Of a stretch of 64,000 bases of DNA, positions 21,701 through 30,942 are shown in pieces (the stretch's first letter is position 1; every line of letters starts with the position of its first letter). A model generated the notes under the pieces. It was not told the origin of the DNA. It saw only the letters and a list, made by a program, of their open reading frames with translations, and searched no databases. The DNA comes from Stentor coeruleus (taxonomy: Eukaryota > Ciliophora > Heterotrichea > Heterotrichida > Stentoridae), in assembly GCA_001970955.1 (NCBI GenBank), contig MPUH01000245.1:1-64000 (forward strand), read 5' to 3'. The translations under genes were made by a program, and so were the position numbers.

Positions 21701-21979
21701 TGTTTTCTGGTCCACAGGCACTGCATTCCAAGCAGTGGAAATCACGTGTTCTAGTATAGAAAGGGCAAAAAACTTAGTGTCTGGGTTTTTCGCGTTTTCT
21801 ATAATGGTGTCAACATGGATCCACAGATTGTGATGCTCTTTGATATCTTTTAGTGCTTGGACTGAGTAGTTCCTTTCGCTAGGATTAGAACTGTTCATTG
21901 CAGAAACTAATGTGTCAAGGACTAGAACTGAATCTTTGGTGAACGCCGCGTTTGGATCAAGATATGGTAAGCTTGCCAT
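18764..21979 (-). CDS. XPO1: Exportin-1 (CRM1), 1071 aa
   Basis: This is the nuclear export receptor that binds leucine-rich export signals together with Ran-GTP. The N-terminal CRIME-type region (RNYSVQALKDIKEHHNLW) and the HEAT-repeat body align well with human XPO1, including HWNFLKTVVKKLFEFMHE and the C-terminal PALxx-type helices. Length matches the family (about 1070 aa). The export-signal groove segment reads KDMSVDTFLRIAQ where human has QDMACDTFIKIAQ, so the leptomycin-reactive Cys528 is Val593 here (codon 20201-20203). This predicts natural insensitivity to leptomycin B, as known for fungi lacking the Cys. There is no intron. The ATG lies 530 bases upstream of the divergent gene. 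Confidence 0.97.
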   Translation of the reverse strand: MASLPYLDPNAAFTKDSVLVLDTLVSAMNSSNPSERNYSVQALKDIKEHHNLWIHVDTIIENAKNPDTKFFALSILEHVISTAWNAVPVDQKTGIKNYIVRLVIDNTSTQASSHFLNKLNMVLVQIVKREWTTTWRTFIPEICSASKSSQPLCENTMNLLKLLSEEIFSESNNMNSNQKKQLKTTMNEEFSNIYELCDWVLKTAIKHPGAVQISLIKACLSTLAAFLEWVPPVHIYSGDFLKFMMDNYLDNMQFRTLTLECLTEVAGITMDVLPTDQHFGMYSTAVLSLIVSSVSKLSMHYPPKNTDFAQLHASYDSTSQHVLKNFSQHLALFFLAYTQNHLSLIEKVIQSNSLSDTEQQIIIQALAGLFSYMISLTSYPEDEIFKICCDFWHNLAKHLYEQKGLDWLGNKLWNAIYREAINEAKDLLIPKMAKPTEVLVSVDEYGNTIRETVQDTETVALYELMRETLIYLTNIDPEETELIIMKKMAKQMDGSEWSWTKVSSLAYAIGSIAGAMNENHEKRFLIHVIKDLLTLCEGKRGKENKAVVATNIMYVVMQYPRFLLNHWNFLKTVVKKLFEFMHEGHPGIKDMSVDTFLRIAQNCGAEFIRIHESEDQREPFIFEIIRNLSSTISDLENHQKLVFYQCLGQILSNLCSEQELNYHITGALKLVQDQWEKTLAHISTNLQAMQDLEVSRSLAFCIKANESFCQTLGHFYYIQLNRIFNSLMQVYTTYSQYITTQIATNGPVILNHAYIVNARAVKKRILNLLCCYTKACKMGQIIIENYLQVILNVVLGDFVSNSIELREAEVITLTADLTNQLEKGILPYMEIILGLFLDSVLNMLVQDFTTFPEHRHSFFEMLKAVTAHCFQALLQMPLERFKIAIDTVLWASKHNSTSHAELGLLTLKQILDNLLAVETAGYFYQHFYMYILTEILAISTDSSHLPNFKHHTFILGHLFCLVETGLIQVPLADGISNPEGNKAFVISQLTGILTTNFTNMNAVQIEAFVLALFNRCQDHGEFKSTLRDFLVTSKEIAVDNPAFYADDRDKELAEATRKKSLVPGLLPGSHY

Positions 21980-22509
21980 TTCTATTTCCTATTTATTTTC
22001 GTATTCAGAGCTTAATAGAAATATGCTGTATACAAACTTTTTTATAATTTTTTTTTTACTAAAGGATTTTAAAGGTCAAAAGTAGGGAAATTAATATTTT
22101 ATCAAAGAAGTATAAAAATAAAAGATTTGAGGAGAATTGCGGATGATTGAATAAGAGTTGAAAAATGCTGGAATTTAGAGATTTTTTGGTGGGAAATTAA
22201 AATTAAAGGCAAGGATTAGTTTTTTATTGTAGTTAATATTCAGAATAGTTTAAAAGTTTGAATTTGTCAACCTAATTCTAATGACTATAACCAATAACAT
22301 AAAAAAAATGTTTTCGTCTGCCTCTAGAATACTATATTTAACTGAAAAAAAAATCTATTTGTCTATCTCTAGAATGATATTTTTAACTGAAAAAAAATCA
22401 ATTTGATTATTTTAAATCAATCCTTAAGCCCATTTTTATAATCTCACAAATAAAACATCCATATTATAGCATTGTACTTCCAAACTAAATCATATTAGCT
22501 ATTAATAAT
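21980..22509. other. Divergent intergenic region
   Basis: The left third is G-rich and the right third C/A-rich. A near-duplicate phrase (ctctagaat...ttaactgaaaaaaaa) occurs twice at about 22324-22350 and 22368-22398. No gene seen. Confidence 0.55.
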
Positions 22510-25500
22510 ATGCACAAAGACAACTTACTAAAACCATACCGAAAGTCATACAACATAAAATCCCATGAAGAAATCACTGGCTGGCGAGAGGGATCTGGCA
22601 ATTCCTCAGAAGTCAGCAAAGCTCTGCAAATTCTCAAACCTTACAAAGTAAAATCCCTAGCAGAACTTCATAGATCCCCAAAATATCCTCATTACAAACC
22701 TGATAAAAACTCATTACCTCTTATTTCTCCATCCTATTCTGGAAGTTTACTTGGTGGACATAGGGTGTTAATGACAAAACCCAAAATCAGTATAACCGAG
22801 GTATATGGCCCTGGGATTATTTACCCTTCAAGTCAGCAAAATACGCTAAGGTTACATAAAAATCACTTTAGTCTAAGCACAAAATCATCTGGAAGCTGGC
22901 TAGATTTGAATTCACCGAAACAAATTTATGAAGCAAGGAAGATGGAATCAAGCTTAGGCATTTCTGGTCAGCATGCAAAGTGTAATAGCTGTTCAAATAC
23001 AGAAAATATATTAGATGAAGATGCTTTAAGTGATGAAATGGTTAGAACTATGATTGAGAAAAGCTTAGAAACCTCAAAATGCGAAAATAAGTCTACAGAG
23101 TTTCCAGAAATTGCTACAAAAGTAGAGCTAAATGAAGACAAAAAATCAAACCTTCAAAGCAACCCTATAACTTCTCAGATAATTTATGAAAACCAGATAA
23201 AGTTTTCAAGCAAACTCCTCCAAAATTCCCAAAAAGTGCTGCAGAAATTCATCCCCCATCATACAAACTCCAAAACTCCAACAGCCATATCCACAGAAAA
23301 ACCAAAAACACCGCACAACTACCTGAAATCATCTCGCAGAACTTCTAATCTCAACATAAACTCCATAACTAAACCTAAAACTCCTGAAAATAACTCAAAA
23401 AACCTATACACCCCTACTATTTCCTCAATACCAACAGAAAAACCCTCAGAATCAGAAATTTCTAAAGATAAAACCAAACCATCCTCGCAAAATCTCCGTG
23501 ATTTTATAGAAAAATATCAAAATAAACCATTTTACACAACTGAATCTGATGATTCACAACAAAAAACTACAACTGCAACCCTAGAAAACTATCAACAAAA
23601 AACTAAAGATACAAACAACATTCAAAACCAAGGAAAATCACAAAGAATTATCCTAAAAAAATACAAAAGTGCTGAAATGTCTTTTAAATCCCTCACAGAA
23701 AAAGCTATCAACATAGTAAAGCAAAAAGAGGAGCCAAACAAATTCAATATCCAAACCGAAGATTGCTTAGCAGAAGAACTAGAACCAATCGAAGAAGAAG
23801 GTTTTAGAAATGATTCTGAAATAGATACAACATCTCTAAATAGAAAAAATGCTTCGAAAAAATCAACAAGAATACTTGGACTAAAAACAAACTCATTAAA
23901 ATCTTATAATGAAGGGCAAAAAAAAACAGAAGACTCTCCAACAAAAAATCCTCAAGCTGAAGATGTTGATAAAAATAAAAACTCTATAGAAAAACGCACA
24001 GCAAGAAGAACAACACAAGAACGGTCTCAAATTAAGCATGTGACAATAATTGAAAGGAAAAACATACAAGAAGAGGATCAAAACTCAGAAAAGTCTCAAG
24101 AATCCAGTAATGAAAGTTCAGAAGAACATAGCGATTCTGATGAAAAATACAAAAAGAGACCAAGAAAAAACACTCAAGGGAAAATTGCTAGACTTGGGAC
24201 AATTGCTGGGAAAAACTCTGAAGGGTTTCAAAGAAAAGGGACAGTTAAAGCTGGACCAAATCGAATGATGACAATAAAAGACCCTGACTCTAAAGCGAAA
24301 CCTAAAATAAACATAATCCCACCTGGAGATAAAAGCAAAAAATCTCGTATGAAAAGGACAAGCACCCTATTAAACGAAGCTGATCTCCTTTCAGCCAACA
24401 TAAAAAACAAAAGAAAAAAGTTCAGAAGGACCAGTACAACACTTGGTAAACCACTTCAATTTATGAAATCCAAAGATGCTTCATTTATTTTCGAACCTCA
24501 TTCAGCAGTTGATCGATTTATAAACAATTATTCAACATCATTTCTAAATAAACTTCATGTTTTACTTCTAACTTTAGAAGAAGATCTTGTTAATATATCT
24601 AATATGCAAGCCTTAGACCCAAATAATTTATTACCAATTTCATCAAGCAACCGAAACTCACAAAATTTCAGCCAAGCAGATAAAAACATAAAAAAAATTA
24701 TGAAAATTGAATTAGAACTAGTCCTCAAACCCTTAAACAAAAAAAAAGGTGAGGAAATCAAAGATAATATGATCTCTGTAGCTGAGAATATCAAAAAAAG
24801 TATATTTAGCGATGGGGTTAAAAAAGACTTAATCACATATGCAAAAGATAATAAAAACACAAAAAGGATTTCTGTCATTGAGCAAGGGATGTCGAAAATC
24901 ATCAACAAAAGAATGAAAGTTTTTAAAAGCTGTGTAGCCAGTGAATCAAGTGATGAAAGCCCTGATAAAGTCTATTCTGATGGTGAAGATAATAAAAATT
25001 TGATATACAAAGAAACTAGGTCTAGGAATTTGCGGAATATTCAATATGAAATGAATTTAAAATCCCCTATAAGGTCAAGAAAATCTTTTAGAAGTGCAGG
25101 TTCAGAATATGAGCCTAATAAAGAAATCATAAAAGATCTTGAGGAAATTTCATATTTAAGTGAAGGATTTTTTATTGGGGATAATGATAAAGATATAGCC
25201 AGTGAGTTGTATTTAATGAATTGGTGTAATGCTCGGAATATGAAAAAATTCTTATTTAGTTCTCAAGTTAATTTTAACAATGTGAATGAAGAAGCTATAA
25301 ATGTAATAAAACAAGATGATAAAGAGTATATTGAAGATGATATTGATATTAAAAACCTTGAGTCTAGAATGTTAAAAAATAGGTTTTATGTGCTTAATAA
25401 TATTAATACTACAAATTCTAACCCGATATATCAAGATCCTTATGCTTTGATGATGACTAATACTGAGATGCTAGCTCCAGATGAGTTGAAAAGGTTTGAG

Positions 25501-25626
25501 GTTGAGACGATTAGGAAATATTTACGTAAACTTCGATATAAAAAAAATAGGAAAAGGAACTTTATGAGGCAGATGACATTTAGGTCTTTTACTAATTTGC
25601 CTAAATCCAAGTTTGATATTAGCTAA
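22510..25626 (+). CDS. Large disordered Lys/Ser/Glu-rich protein, 1038 aa
   Basis: I do not recognise this protein. Most of it (residues about 150-660) is low-complexity Lys, Ser, Thr, Glu and Asn with several basic Thr/Ser patches (RLGTIAG, RKGTVKAG, KRTSTLL, RRTSTTLG) that look like repeated short phosphorylation-type motifs. The ends are more ordered: the N-terminal 140 residues and the C-terminal 380 residues, which are helical and charged. No membrane segment, signal peptide or enzyme motif is visible. Such proteins in ciliates are often cytoskeletal or cortical linkers, but that is only a guess. It starts at an ATG after an AT-rich leader and ends in TAA 12 bases before the stop of the convergent acyl-CoA dehydrogenase. 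Confidence 0.8.
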   Translation: MHKDNLLKPYRKSYNIKSHEEITGWREGSGNSSEVSKALQILKPYKVKSLAELHRSPKYPHYKPDKNSLPLISPSYSGSLLGGHRVLMTKPKISITEVYGPGIIYPSSQQNTLRLHKNHFSLSTKSSGSWLDLNSPKQIYEARKMESSLGISGQHAKCNSCSNTENILDEDALSDEMVRTMIEKSLETSKCENKSTEFPEIATKVELNEDKKSNLQSNPITSQIIYENQIKFSSKLLQNSQKVLQKFIPHHTNSKTPTAISTEKPKTPHNYLKSSRRTSNLNINSITKPKTPENNSKNLYTPTISSIPTEKPSESEISKDKTKPSSQNLRDFIEKYQNKPFYTTESDDSQQKTTTATLENYQQKTKDTNNIQNQGKSQRIILKKYKSAEMSFKSLTEKAINIVKQKEEPNKFNIQTEDCLAEELEPIEEEGFRNDSEIDTTSLNRKNASKKSTRILGLKTNSLKSYNEGQKKTEDSPTKNPQAEDVDKNKNSIEKRTARRTTQERSQIKHVTIIERKNIQEEDQNSEKSQESSNESSEEHSDSDEKYKKRPRKNTQGKIARLGTIAGKNSEGFQRKGTVKAGPNRMMTIKDPDSKAKPKINIIPPGDKSKKSRMKRTSTLLNEADLLSANIKNKRKKFRRTSTTLGKPLQFMKSKDASFIFEPHSAVDRFINNYSTSFLNKLHVLLLTLEEDLVNISNMQALDPNNLLPISSSNRNSQNFSQADKNIKKIMKIELELVLKPLNKKKGEEIKDNMISVAENIKKSIFSDGVKKDLITYAKDNKNTKRISVIEQGMSKIINKRMKVFKSCVASESSDESPDKVYSDGEDNKNLIYKETRSRNLRNIQYEMNLKSPIRSRKSFRSAGSEYEPNKEIIKDLEEISYLSEGFFIGDNDKDIASELYLMNWCNARNMKKFLFSSQVNFNNVNEEAINVIKQDDKEYIEDDIDIKNLESRMLKNRFYVLNNINTTNSNPIYQDPYALMMTNTEMLAPDELKRFEVETIRKYLRKLRYKKNRKRNFMRQMTFRSFTNLPKSKFDIS

Positions 25627-25638
25627 TTATGATAATTA

Positions 25639-27285
25639 TTAAAGTTTATAACGAGGACTACGATCAGGGTTGTAATCTCCATATCCAGTTGGATGGTTTT
25701 CATAGTAATTTTCAGCAAGTTCTTTTATTAAAGGCAAAGGTGGACTTGTGAAATCTTCATTAAAAACTTTTTTCCAGTATTTTCCACCTTGCTCATCAAT
25801 TTTTGATAATGTTTTTTTAGAGACCATATCGAAAAGTCCAGATATTATGATATGTCCAAGTTCAAATGCTAGTTTTCTATGAAGATGCTGATTTGTTAGG
25901 AGACTTGAAACGTTTTCGATTCTTTTTTGTAAAGTGATATCAGATGATAAGGTTTGAAGTGCAGTTTTGAGGAAGGTTAAGGAAAAGTCTTGAGATTTTT
26001 GGATTACTCTTATCATGTCTAAGCTTAAGATGTTTGTTGTTCCTTCCCATATTGAGTAAACTTCAGTGTCTCGGAGGAGATTAGGGAAACCTGAGTTCTC
26101 CATATACCCTACACCACCCAAACATTCCATACCTTCTTTTACTACTTCAGAACTTAACTTGCCAGTGTATAATTTGGCAATTGGTGTGAGAATTCTTAAG
26201 GTTAAAGACTCCCAATCAGTTGATGTTTTGCGTTCTACTTTCTCTAAAAGTGAGCCAGCATATAAAGCTAATAACAAACAGCCTCTAGTTTTTATTTCCA
26301 TTAAAAACAGAGTCATACTATGCAAAGGGTGTTCAATAATGCTCTTACCAAAAGCATTCCTTCTAAATGAATAATCTCTAGCAATAGCAGTAGCTCTTCT
26401 CATAGAACTAACTGCACTAAGTGTATTATAAAGTCTAGTAATATTCATCAGATTCGATATAAATTTAACTCCTTGCCCTACTGGGGACACAAGCTTCCCT
26501 ACACATCCTTCCAATATAATTTCAGAAGTAGGAAGTTGCCTAGTGCCCATTTTATCTTTAAGCCTTACAACTTTGAGTTTCGTTAAGTTTTCAGGGATTT
26601 TTACTAGAAAAAGAGACACTTTTCCATCAACCCTAGCTAAAGTAAATGTAACATCAGCTGTTGTAGCTGATGTAAACCATTTGTAACCATATAACTTGTA
26701 TTCGTCACCAGAAATATGTATAGCAATAGTTTTTGTAGCACTTGAAACATCAGAACCCCCATGTTTTTCAGTCATCCACTGGCCACTTGTCCAAAAATCA
26801 TCAGGGTTATTTGATGTAAGTCTTCTAAAAACTTCATCAGTTTCTTGGTTTTTGTTTAGAAAATGCTTTATAAGATAAGCTGCCCCATCTGTCATTGCTA
26901 ATGGACACATATAAAGACCTGAAGATGGGTTGAATAGATAAAGTTTTGTAAATTGGACTAGTCTTGGGTTTTTTAGATCAGAATAGCCTAAGCCGATCAG
27001 GTTTTCTTGACTTGATACGCGGTGCATGTAAGTCCAAGAAGGATGAGTGTGGATTTTATTTATTCTCTCGCCCCATGCTGAGTATTCTTCGAATTCTGGT
27101 GGATAACGCTCACACATTCGATGATGGGGTATCAATTCATCTACAACTCTTAAGCCAAATCTTTTAAAATCAGCCTCATGAGATGATAAATCAGTTCCCA
27201 TGAAAACTTTAAGGTAAGATCTAAGTGCTGAATCTTCTAGATATTGATTGCCTAGTCTTGGACCTTCTTGGAAAAAATCAACCAT
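25639..27285 (-). CDS. AidB-like acyl-CoA dehydrogenase family protein, 548 aa
   Basis: Flavoprotein of the acyl-CoA dehydrogenase superfamily. Length and sequence fit the AidB/ACAD-like branch rather than the classic mitochondrial 400-aa enzymes: an extended N-terminal region (YMHRVSSQENLIGLGYSDL) precedes the substrate and FAD-binding middle domain with WMTEKHGGSDVS (about residue 168). The C-terminal helical domain has GGVGYMENSGFPNLLRDTEVYSIWEGTTNI. In AidB this family binds FAD and DNA in bacteria; eukaryotic relatives are usually assigned to fatty-acid or unusual acyl oxidation. No mitochondrial presequence is obvious. It is a close neighbour of another acyl-CoA dehydrogenase (isobutyryl type) about 2.4 kb away, but the two are not closely related copies. 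Confidence 0.9.
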   Translation of the reverse strand: MVDFFQEGPRLGNQYLEDSALRSYLKVFMGTDLSSHEADFKRFGLRVVDELIPHHRMCERYPPEFEEYSAWGERINKIHTHPSWTYMHRVSSQENLIGLGYSDLKNPRLVQFTKLYLFNPSSGLYMCPLAMTDGAAYLIKHFLNKNQETDEVFRRLTSNNPDDFWTSGQWMTEKHGGSDVSSATKTIAIHISGDEYKLYGYKWFTSATTADVTFTLARVDGKVSLFLVKIPENLTKLKVVRLKDKMGTRQLPTSEIILEGCVGKLVSPVGQGVKFISNLMNITRLYNTLSAVSSMRRATAIARDYSFRRNAFGKSIIEHPLHSMTLFLMEIKTRGCLLLALYAGSLLEKVERKTSTDWESLTLRILTPIAKLYTGKLSSEVVKEGMECLGGVGYMENSGFPNLLRDTEVYSIWEGTTNILSLDMIRVIQKSQDFSLTFLKTALQTLSSDITLQKRIENVSSLLTNQHLHRKLAFELGHIIISGLFDMVSKKTLSKIDEQGGKYWKKVFNEDFTSPPLPLIKELAENYYENHPTGYGDYNPDRSPRYKL

Positions 27286-27572
27286 TTATTATGAATGAAA
27301 CAAATTTATGTTGAGGAAATAAAGTAAGAACAAAATGCAATTATACTTATAAATGATGAGGCTTTTGTAATATGNTTATGTTGAGGAAATAAAGTAAGAA
27401 CAAAATGCAATTATACTTATAAATGATGAGGCTTTTGTATAATTTTAGAAATATGGGAATTATTGTTTATGCATATCAATNATTTATTATGAATGAAACA
27501 AATTTATGTTGAGGAAATAAAGTAAGAACAAAATGCAATTATACTTATAAATGATGAGGCTTTTGTAATATG
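27284..27572. repeat. Three copies of one segment joined by two Ns (27375, 27481)
   Basis: The segment beginning just inside the dehydrogenase start codon (27284-27374) recurs at 27482-27572. Part of it is also present at 27376-27440, with a different tail. This looks like three overlapping contig ends or alleles placed in a row. The real spacing between the two divergent genes is therefore uncertain. Confidence 0.85.
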
Positions 27573-28036
27573 GTTTATAATGCTAATAATAAGCTTTAAT
27601 CTTGTATTAAATAAAGTAAATTTAGGCAGGTATAATTTCATTAAGCTGATAAGAAATTATAAAAAAACTATTATATAAATATTGCTAGTATATGCTAAAA
27701 ATGTTGAATATTAAATAGTAATTATAATCAAAATACTATTATGATTATGATATTAAAAGAATTATTATAAACTTATGCTTAGCATTTGTTAATCATATGT
27801 AACATCTCTAAAACTTATCCCACAATATAAACCATTCTTAATCATAAAAATCTGATAATATAATCTCAAACGTCAAAAACACATCAACAAAATCTCATCC
27901 TCAAAACTTTAAAAACTTTTCTTATAAACCCACTAATAATCAACCCATAAAACCTAATTTTCCCATCTAAACATATTAATTTTATATCAATTCATGATCA
28001 GAAACTAAGCTCCAAATAAACAATAATCATATAACA
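27286..28036. other. Divergent intergenic region with triple N-joined copy
   Basis: The left 290 bases are scrambled by the joins described in the next entry. The final 200 bases before the WNK-like gene are C/A-rich with almost no G. No gene seen. Confidence 0.6.
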
Positions 28037-29671
28037 ATGGATCCAAGCGTAAAGTCTATATAGAGCGAAGATGAGTTGTTAACAATATCCCATTATCCAA
28101 CAACTGCCGATCAAAAGTCAGAAATCGCTGAAGTTTCTCCTAAAGGGCGATTCTACAGGGTAATTCCTACAAAGTTTAACGACGAGTTGGGCTGTGGGGC
28201 TTTCAAAGTAGTCTACCGAGGTTTCGACAATGATCAAGGTTGTGAAATAGCCTGGAACAGCATCAATTTAAAAAACATGCCAGATCATGATCGAACCCAT
28301 ATATCAGAAGAACTCAAGCTTAATCGAAAACTTAAACACCCGAATATAGTGAGCTTTATATCAGCATGGACTAATCCTATAAAAGAAGAACTAGTTATTA
28401 TTACAGAAATTGTCACTGGAGGATCTTTAAAACAATACTTGAAAAAAATTAAAAACCCAAGACTTAGGGTTATAAAATTATGGTGTAAAGGGATATTGGC
28501 TGGATTAAACTATCTTCATTTACAGAAACCTTATCCAATTATTCATAGAGATTTAAAATGCGAAAATATACTTATTATGTCAAATACTGGTGATGTAAAA
28601 ATTGGCGATTTTGGCTTATCAACTTTGATGCAGGATAAAATGCAAACTTCAGTTTTGGGTACTCCAGAATATATGGCCCCTGAAGTGTATAAAGGGAGTT
28701 ATGATACAAAAATTGATATTTATGCATTTGGAATGTGTGTGATTGAAATGTGTACATTGAAATCCCCTTATTCAGAATGCTCAAGCCAGTCTATGATATA
28801 TAAGAAAGTTATGTCTGGGGAATTACCTGCAGCTATTTATCAAATCAGTGATCCTAATGTTGCTGAATTTATACATAAATGCTTACTTCCATATGAACAG
28901 AGACCTACAGCTGAAGAACTTCTTAACGACAAATTTTTATGTATAGATGAAGATGATGAAAAAATCCATCATGCACTTTCTGTGGTTCATTCACCAAAAT
29001 CAAATATGAGTTCAGTAAGTTCATCAGTCTCTTTTATTGATATATCTTTGATTATAAACGATAATGGGGAAGCTAGGCAGGTATCTTTTCCATACAATTT
29101 AGAAAGTGATACTCCTGAGAAAGTTGCTGAAGAGATGGTTGGAGAATTGAAACTCAATCCAATATTGCTGCTATCTGTAGCTAAAGAGATTGAGTTTAAA
29201 GTTAAAAGTACGAAACATGATCATCATACAAATTTCCAAGTTAATGATTCTCAGAGTATGATTAATTTTGGATTTCCTTTAAGTATGTCTCCAATGCCAT
29301 TAGATTGCGTTGATCAGCTAAATGAATCCAAAGAAGACGAGCTAATCGACGATGAATACACCGAGACGTCAACCTTCGCACGCAAATCCTCAATGAAAAG
29401 TGTGCATTCCGAAAACGACCTAGGTAAAATGGCCCTTCTATCCTCAGAAATATGTCTAAAAAAAGGCTCCGACAACGACCGAGGCGCAGTCAAAAGGCTC
29501 CAATGTCTCTTATCAAGTGCCTTGGGCCAGCCTCTTAAAATCGACGGTTTTTTCGGAAAAAAAGTTGAGGCCCAAGTGAAAATTTTCCAAGAAAAAATCG
29601 AGGCCAAGCCAGACGGCATAGTAAACAACGAAGTCTGGGAAAAATTGTTATCATATCCTAAACAAGGGTAA
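28037..29671 (+). CDS. WNK-like kinase with a C-terminal peptidoglycan-binding-like domain, 539 aa, 15-nt intron
   Basis: The kinase domain (about 35-295) is WNK-type: the catalytic Lys sits in the Gly-rich loop (GAFKVVYRGF, Lys52) and the usual VAIK lysine is replaced (EIAWNSI). HRDLKCEN and DFG are intact. Residues about 332-374 match the WNK autoinhibitory/OSR1-C-like fold (QVSFPYNLESDTPEKVAEEM). Residues about 475-533 match the peptidoglycan-binding-like domain (PF01471 style): VKRLQCLL, IDGFFGKKVEAQVKIFQ, DGIVNNEVWEKL. WNKs sense chloride and osmotic stress; the added domain is unusual. Start: ATG at 28037 gives MDPS, and a 15-base intron (28049-28063) then joins S-E-D-E-L to the rest; otherwise the frame would start at a TTG. 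The last 350 bases are more GC-rich than the gene body. Confidence 0.9.
28049..28063 (+). other. 15-nt intron near the WNK start
   Basis: GTAAAGTCTATATAG. Contains an in-frame TAG if kept. Removal gives a proper ATG start. A at position 10. Confidence 0.85.
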
Positions 29672-29730
29672 TTTATATAAACTTTCATATGCTTCTACTT
29701 TCTTTAAATCTCCAGTATTTTTATAAGAAA

Positions 29731-30906
29731 ATGCTGAAATTAGCTACAAGAAAAATAAGTTTACTCTCTGGAGCTTGGGGTCTGACTGAAGATCAACTAG
29801 AATTCCAAGCTTTAGCATTAGATTTTGCTGAAAAAGAATTCGCTCCTCATGCTTGCAACTGGGATAAAACTGGGCATTTCCCTATCGACAAGTTAAGAAA
29901 AGCTGGTGAACTTGGATTTGGGGGAATTTATACAAGAGATGAATATGGAGGAACTGGTTTGGGTAAGTTAGAAGCGACATTAATACTTGAAGCTTTATCA
30001 CGCGGATGTATGAGTACAGCTTCTTATATTAGCATCCACAATATGTGCTGCGGATTGTTGGATAGTTTTGGAAGTGAAACTCAACGTCAAAAGTGGCAAG
30101 AAAAAATCTGTAAGTTTGAGCTTTTGACTAGTTATTGTCTTACAGAAGCTGGAAGTGGAAGTGATGCTGGAGCTATGCTTACTAATGCTAAGCATGAAGG
30201 ATGTTCATATGTTATTAATGGATCTAAGTCTTTTATTAGTGGTGGAGAAGCGAGTGATTTATATTTTGTCATGCTTAAAACCCAACCTAAACAAGTCTCT
30301 TGTTTTATTGTAGAAAAAGGGACTCCTGGGTTATCATTCGGCAAAAAAGAAGATAAATTAGGTTGGAGAACTCAACCAACACAAATGGTTAATTTCGATA
30401 ATGTTGTTGTGTCAAAAGAAAATCTACTTGGAGAAATAGGTGAAGGTATGAAAATTGCTATGAAAGGTCTTGAAGGTGGCCGATTAACAATAGCAGCATG
30501 TGCACTTGGAGGAGCATGGCTAGCTTTAGAAAAAGCCTCAATTTATATGAATGAACGATCACAATTCGGCACAAAACTCAAAGATTTCCAGCATCTTAGG
30601 TTCAGAATGGCAGATTGTTTAGCAAAACTCACAGAAGTTCGTATGTTAACAAGAAATGTTGCAAAACTTGTTGATAGTGGCATAAATGAAAAAAACATGT
30701 TTACAGCTATAGCTAAAATGAGATCAACAGATGTTTGTTATGAAATTGCTGATGAATGCTTACAGATGTTTGGAGGATATGGGCTTTTAAGGGATTATGG
30801 TATGGAAAGGCTTTTAAGAGAACTACGAGTTCTTAAGATTATAGAAGGAACTAATGAAATTATGAGGCATACTCTTGCAAAGAACCTGTTTAGCCATAAT
30901 CATTAG
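29731..30906 (+). CDS. ACAD8: Isobutyryl-CoA dehydrogenase (ACAD8-like), mitochondrial
   Basis: This enzyme oxidises isobutyryl-CoA to methacrylyl-CoA in valine breakdown in mitochondria, using FAD. The sequence follows human ACAD8 closely: AYISIHNMC, SYCLTEAGSGSDA, KGTPGLSFGKKEDKLGW..QPT, FGGYGLLRDYG and IIEGTNEIMRH near the C-terminus, where the family's catalytic Glu lies. The frame is open from an ATG at 29689, but I prefer the ATG at 29731: it gives MLKLATRKISLLSG, a basic amphipathic mitochondrial presequence, and length about 391 aa as expected. The start is only 59 bases after the WNK-like gene's stop. The C-terminus lies 36 bases from the stop of the convergent neighbour. Confidence 0.93.
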   Translation: MLKLATRKISLLSGAWGLTEDQLEFQALALDFAEKEFAPHACNWDKTGHFPIDKLRKAGELGFGGIYTRDEYGGTGLGKLEATLILEALSRGCMSTASYISIHNMCCGLLDSFGSETQRQKWQEKICKFELLTSYCLTEAGSGSDAGAMLTNAKHEGCSYVINGSKSFISGGEASDLYFVMLKTQPKQVSCFIVEKGTPGLSFGKKEDKLGWRTQPTQMVNFDNVVVSKENLLGEIGEGMKIAMKGLEGGRLTIAACALGGAWLALEKASIYMNERSQFGTKLKDFQHLRFRMADCLAKLTEVRMLTRNVAKLVDSGINEKNMFTAIAKMRSTDVCYEIADECLQMFGGYGLLRDYGMERLLRELRVLKIIEGTNEIMRHTLAKNLFSHNH

Positions 30907-30942
30907 AAATTATTTAGTTTTTTTTCTTTTAAATTTTGCCTT

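Noticed and set aside
23896-24908. Antisense open frames inside the disordered protein gene
   Set aside because: Lys/Ser-rich coding DNA leaves open Phe-rich frames on the other strand; they have no domains and lie fully inside the gene.
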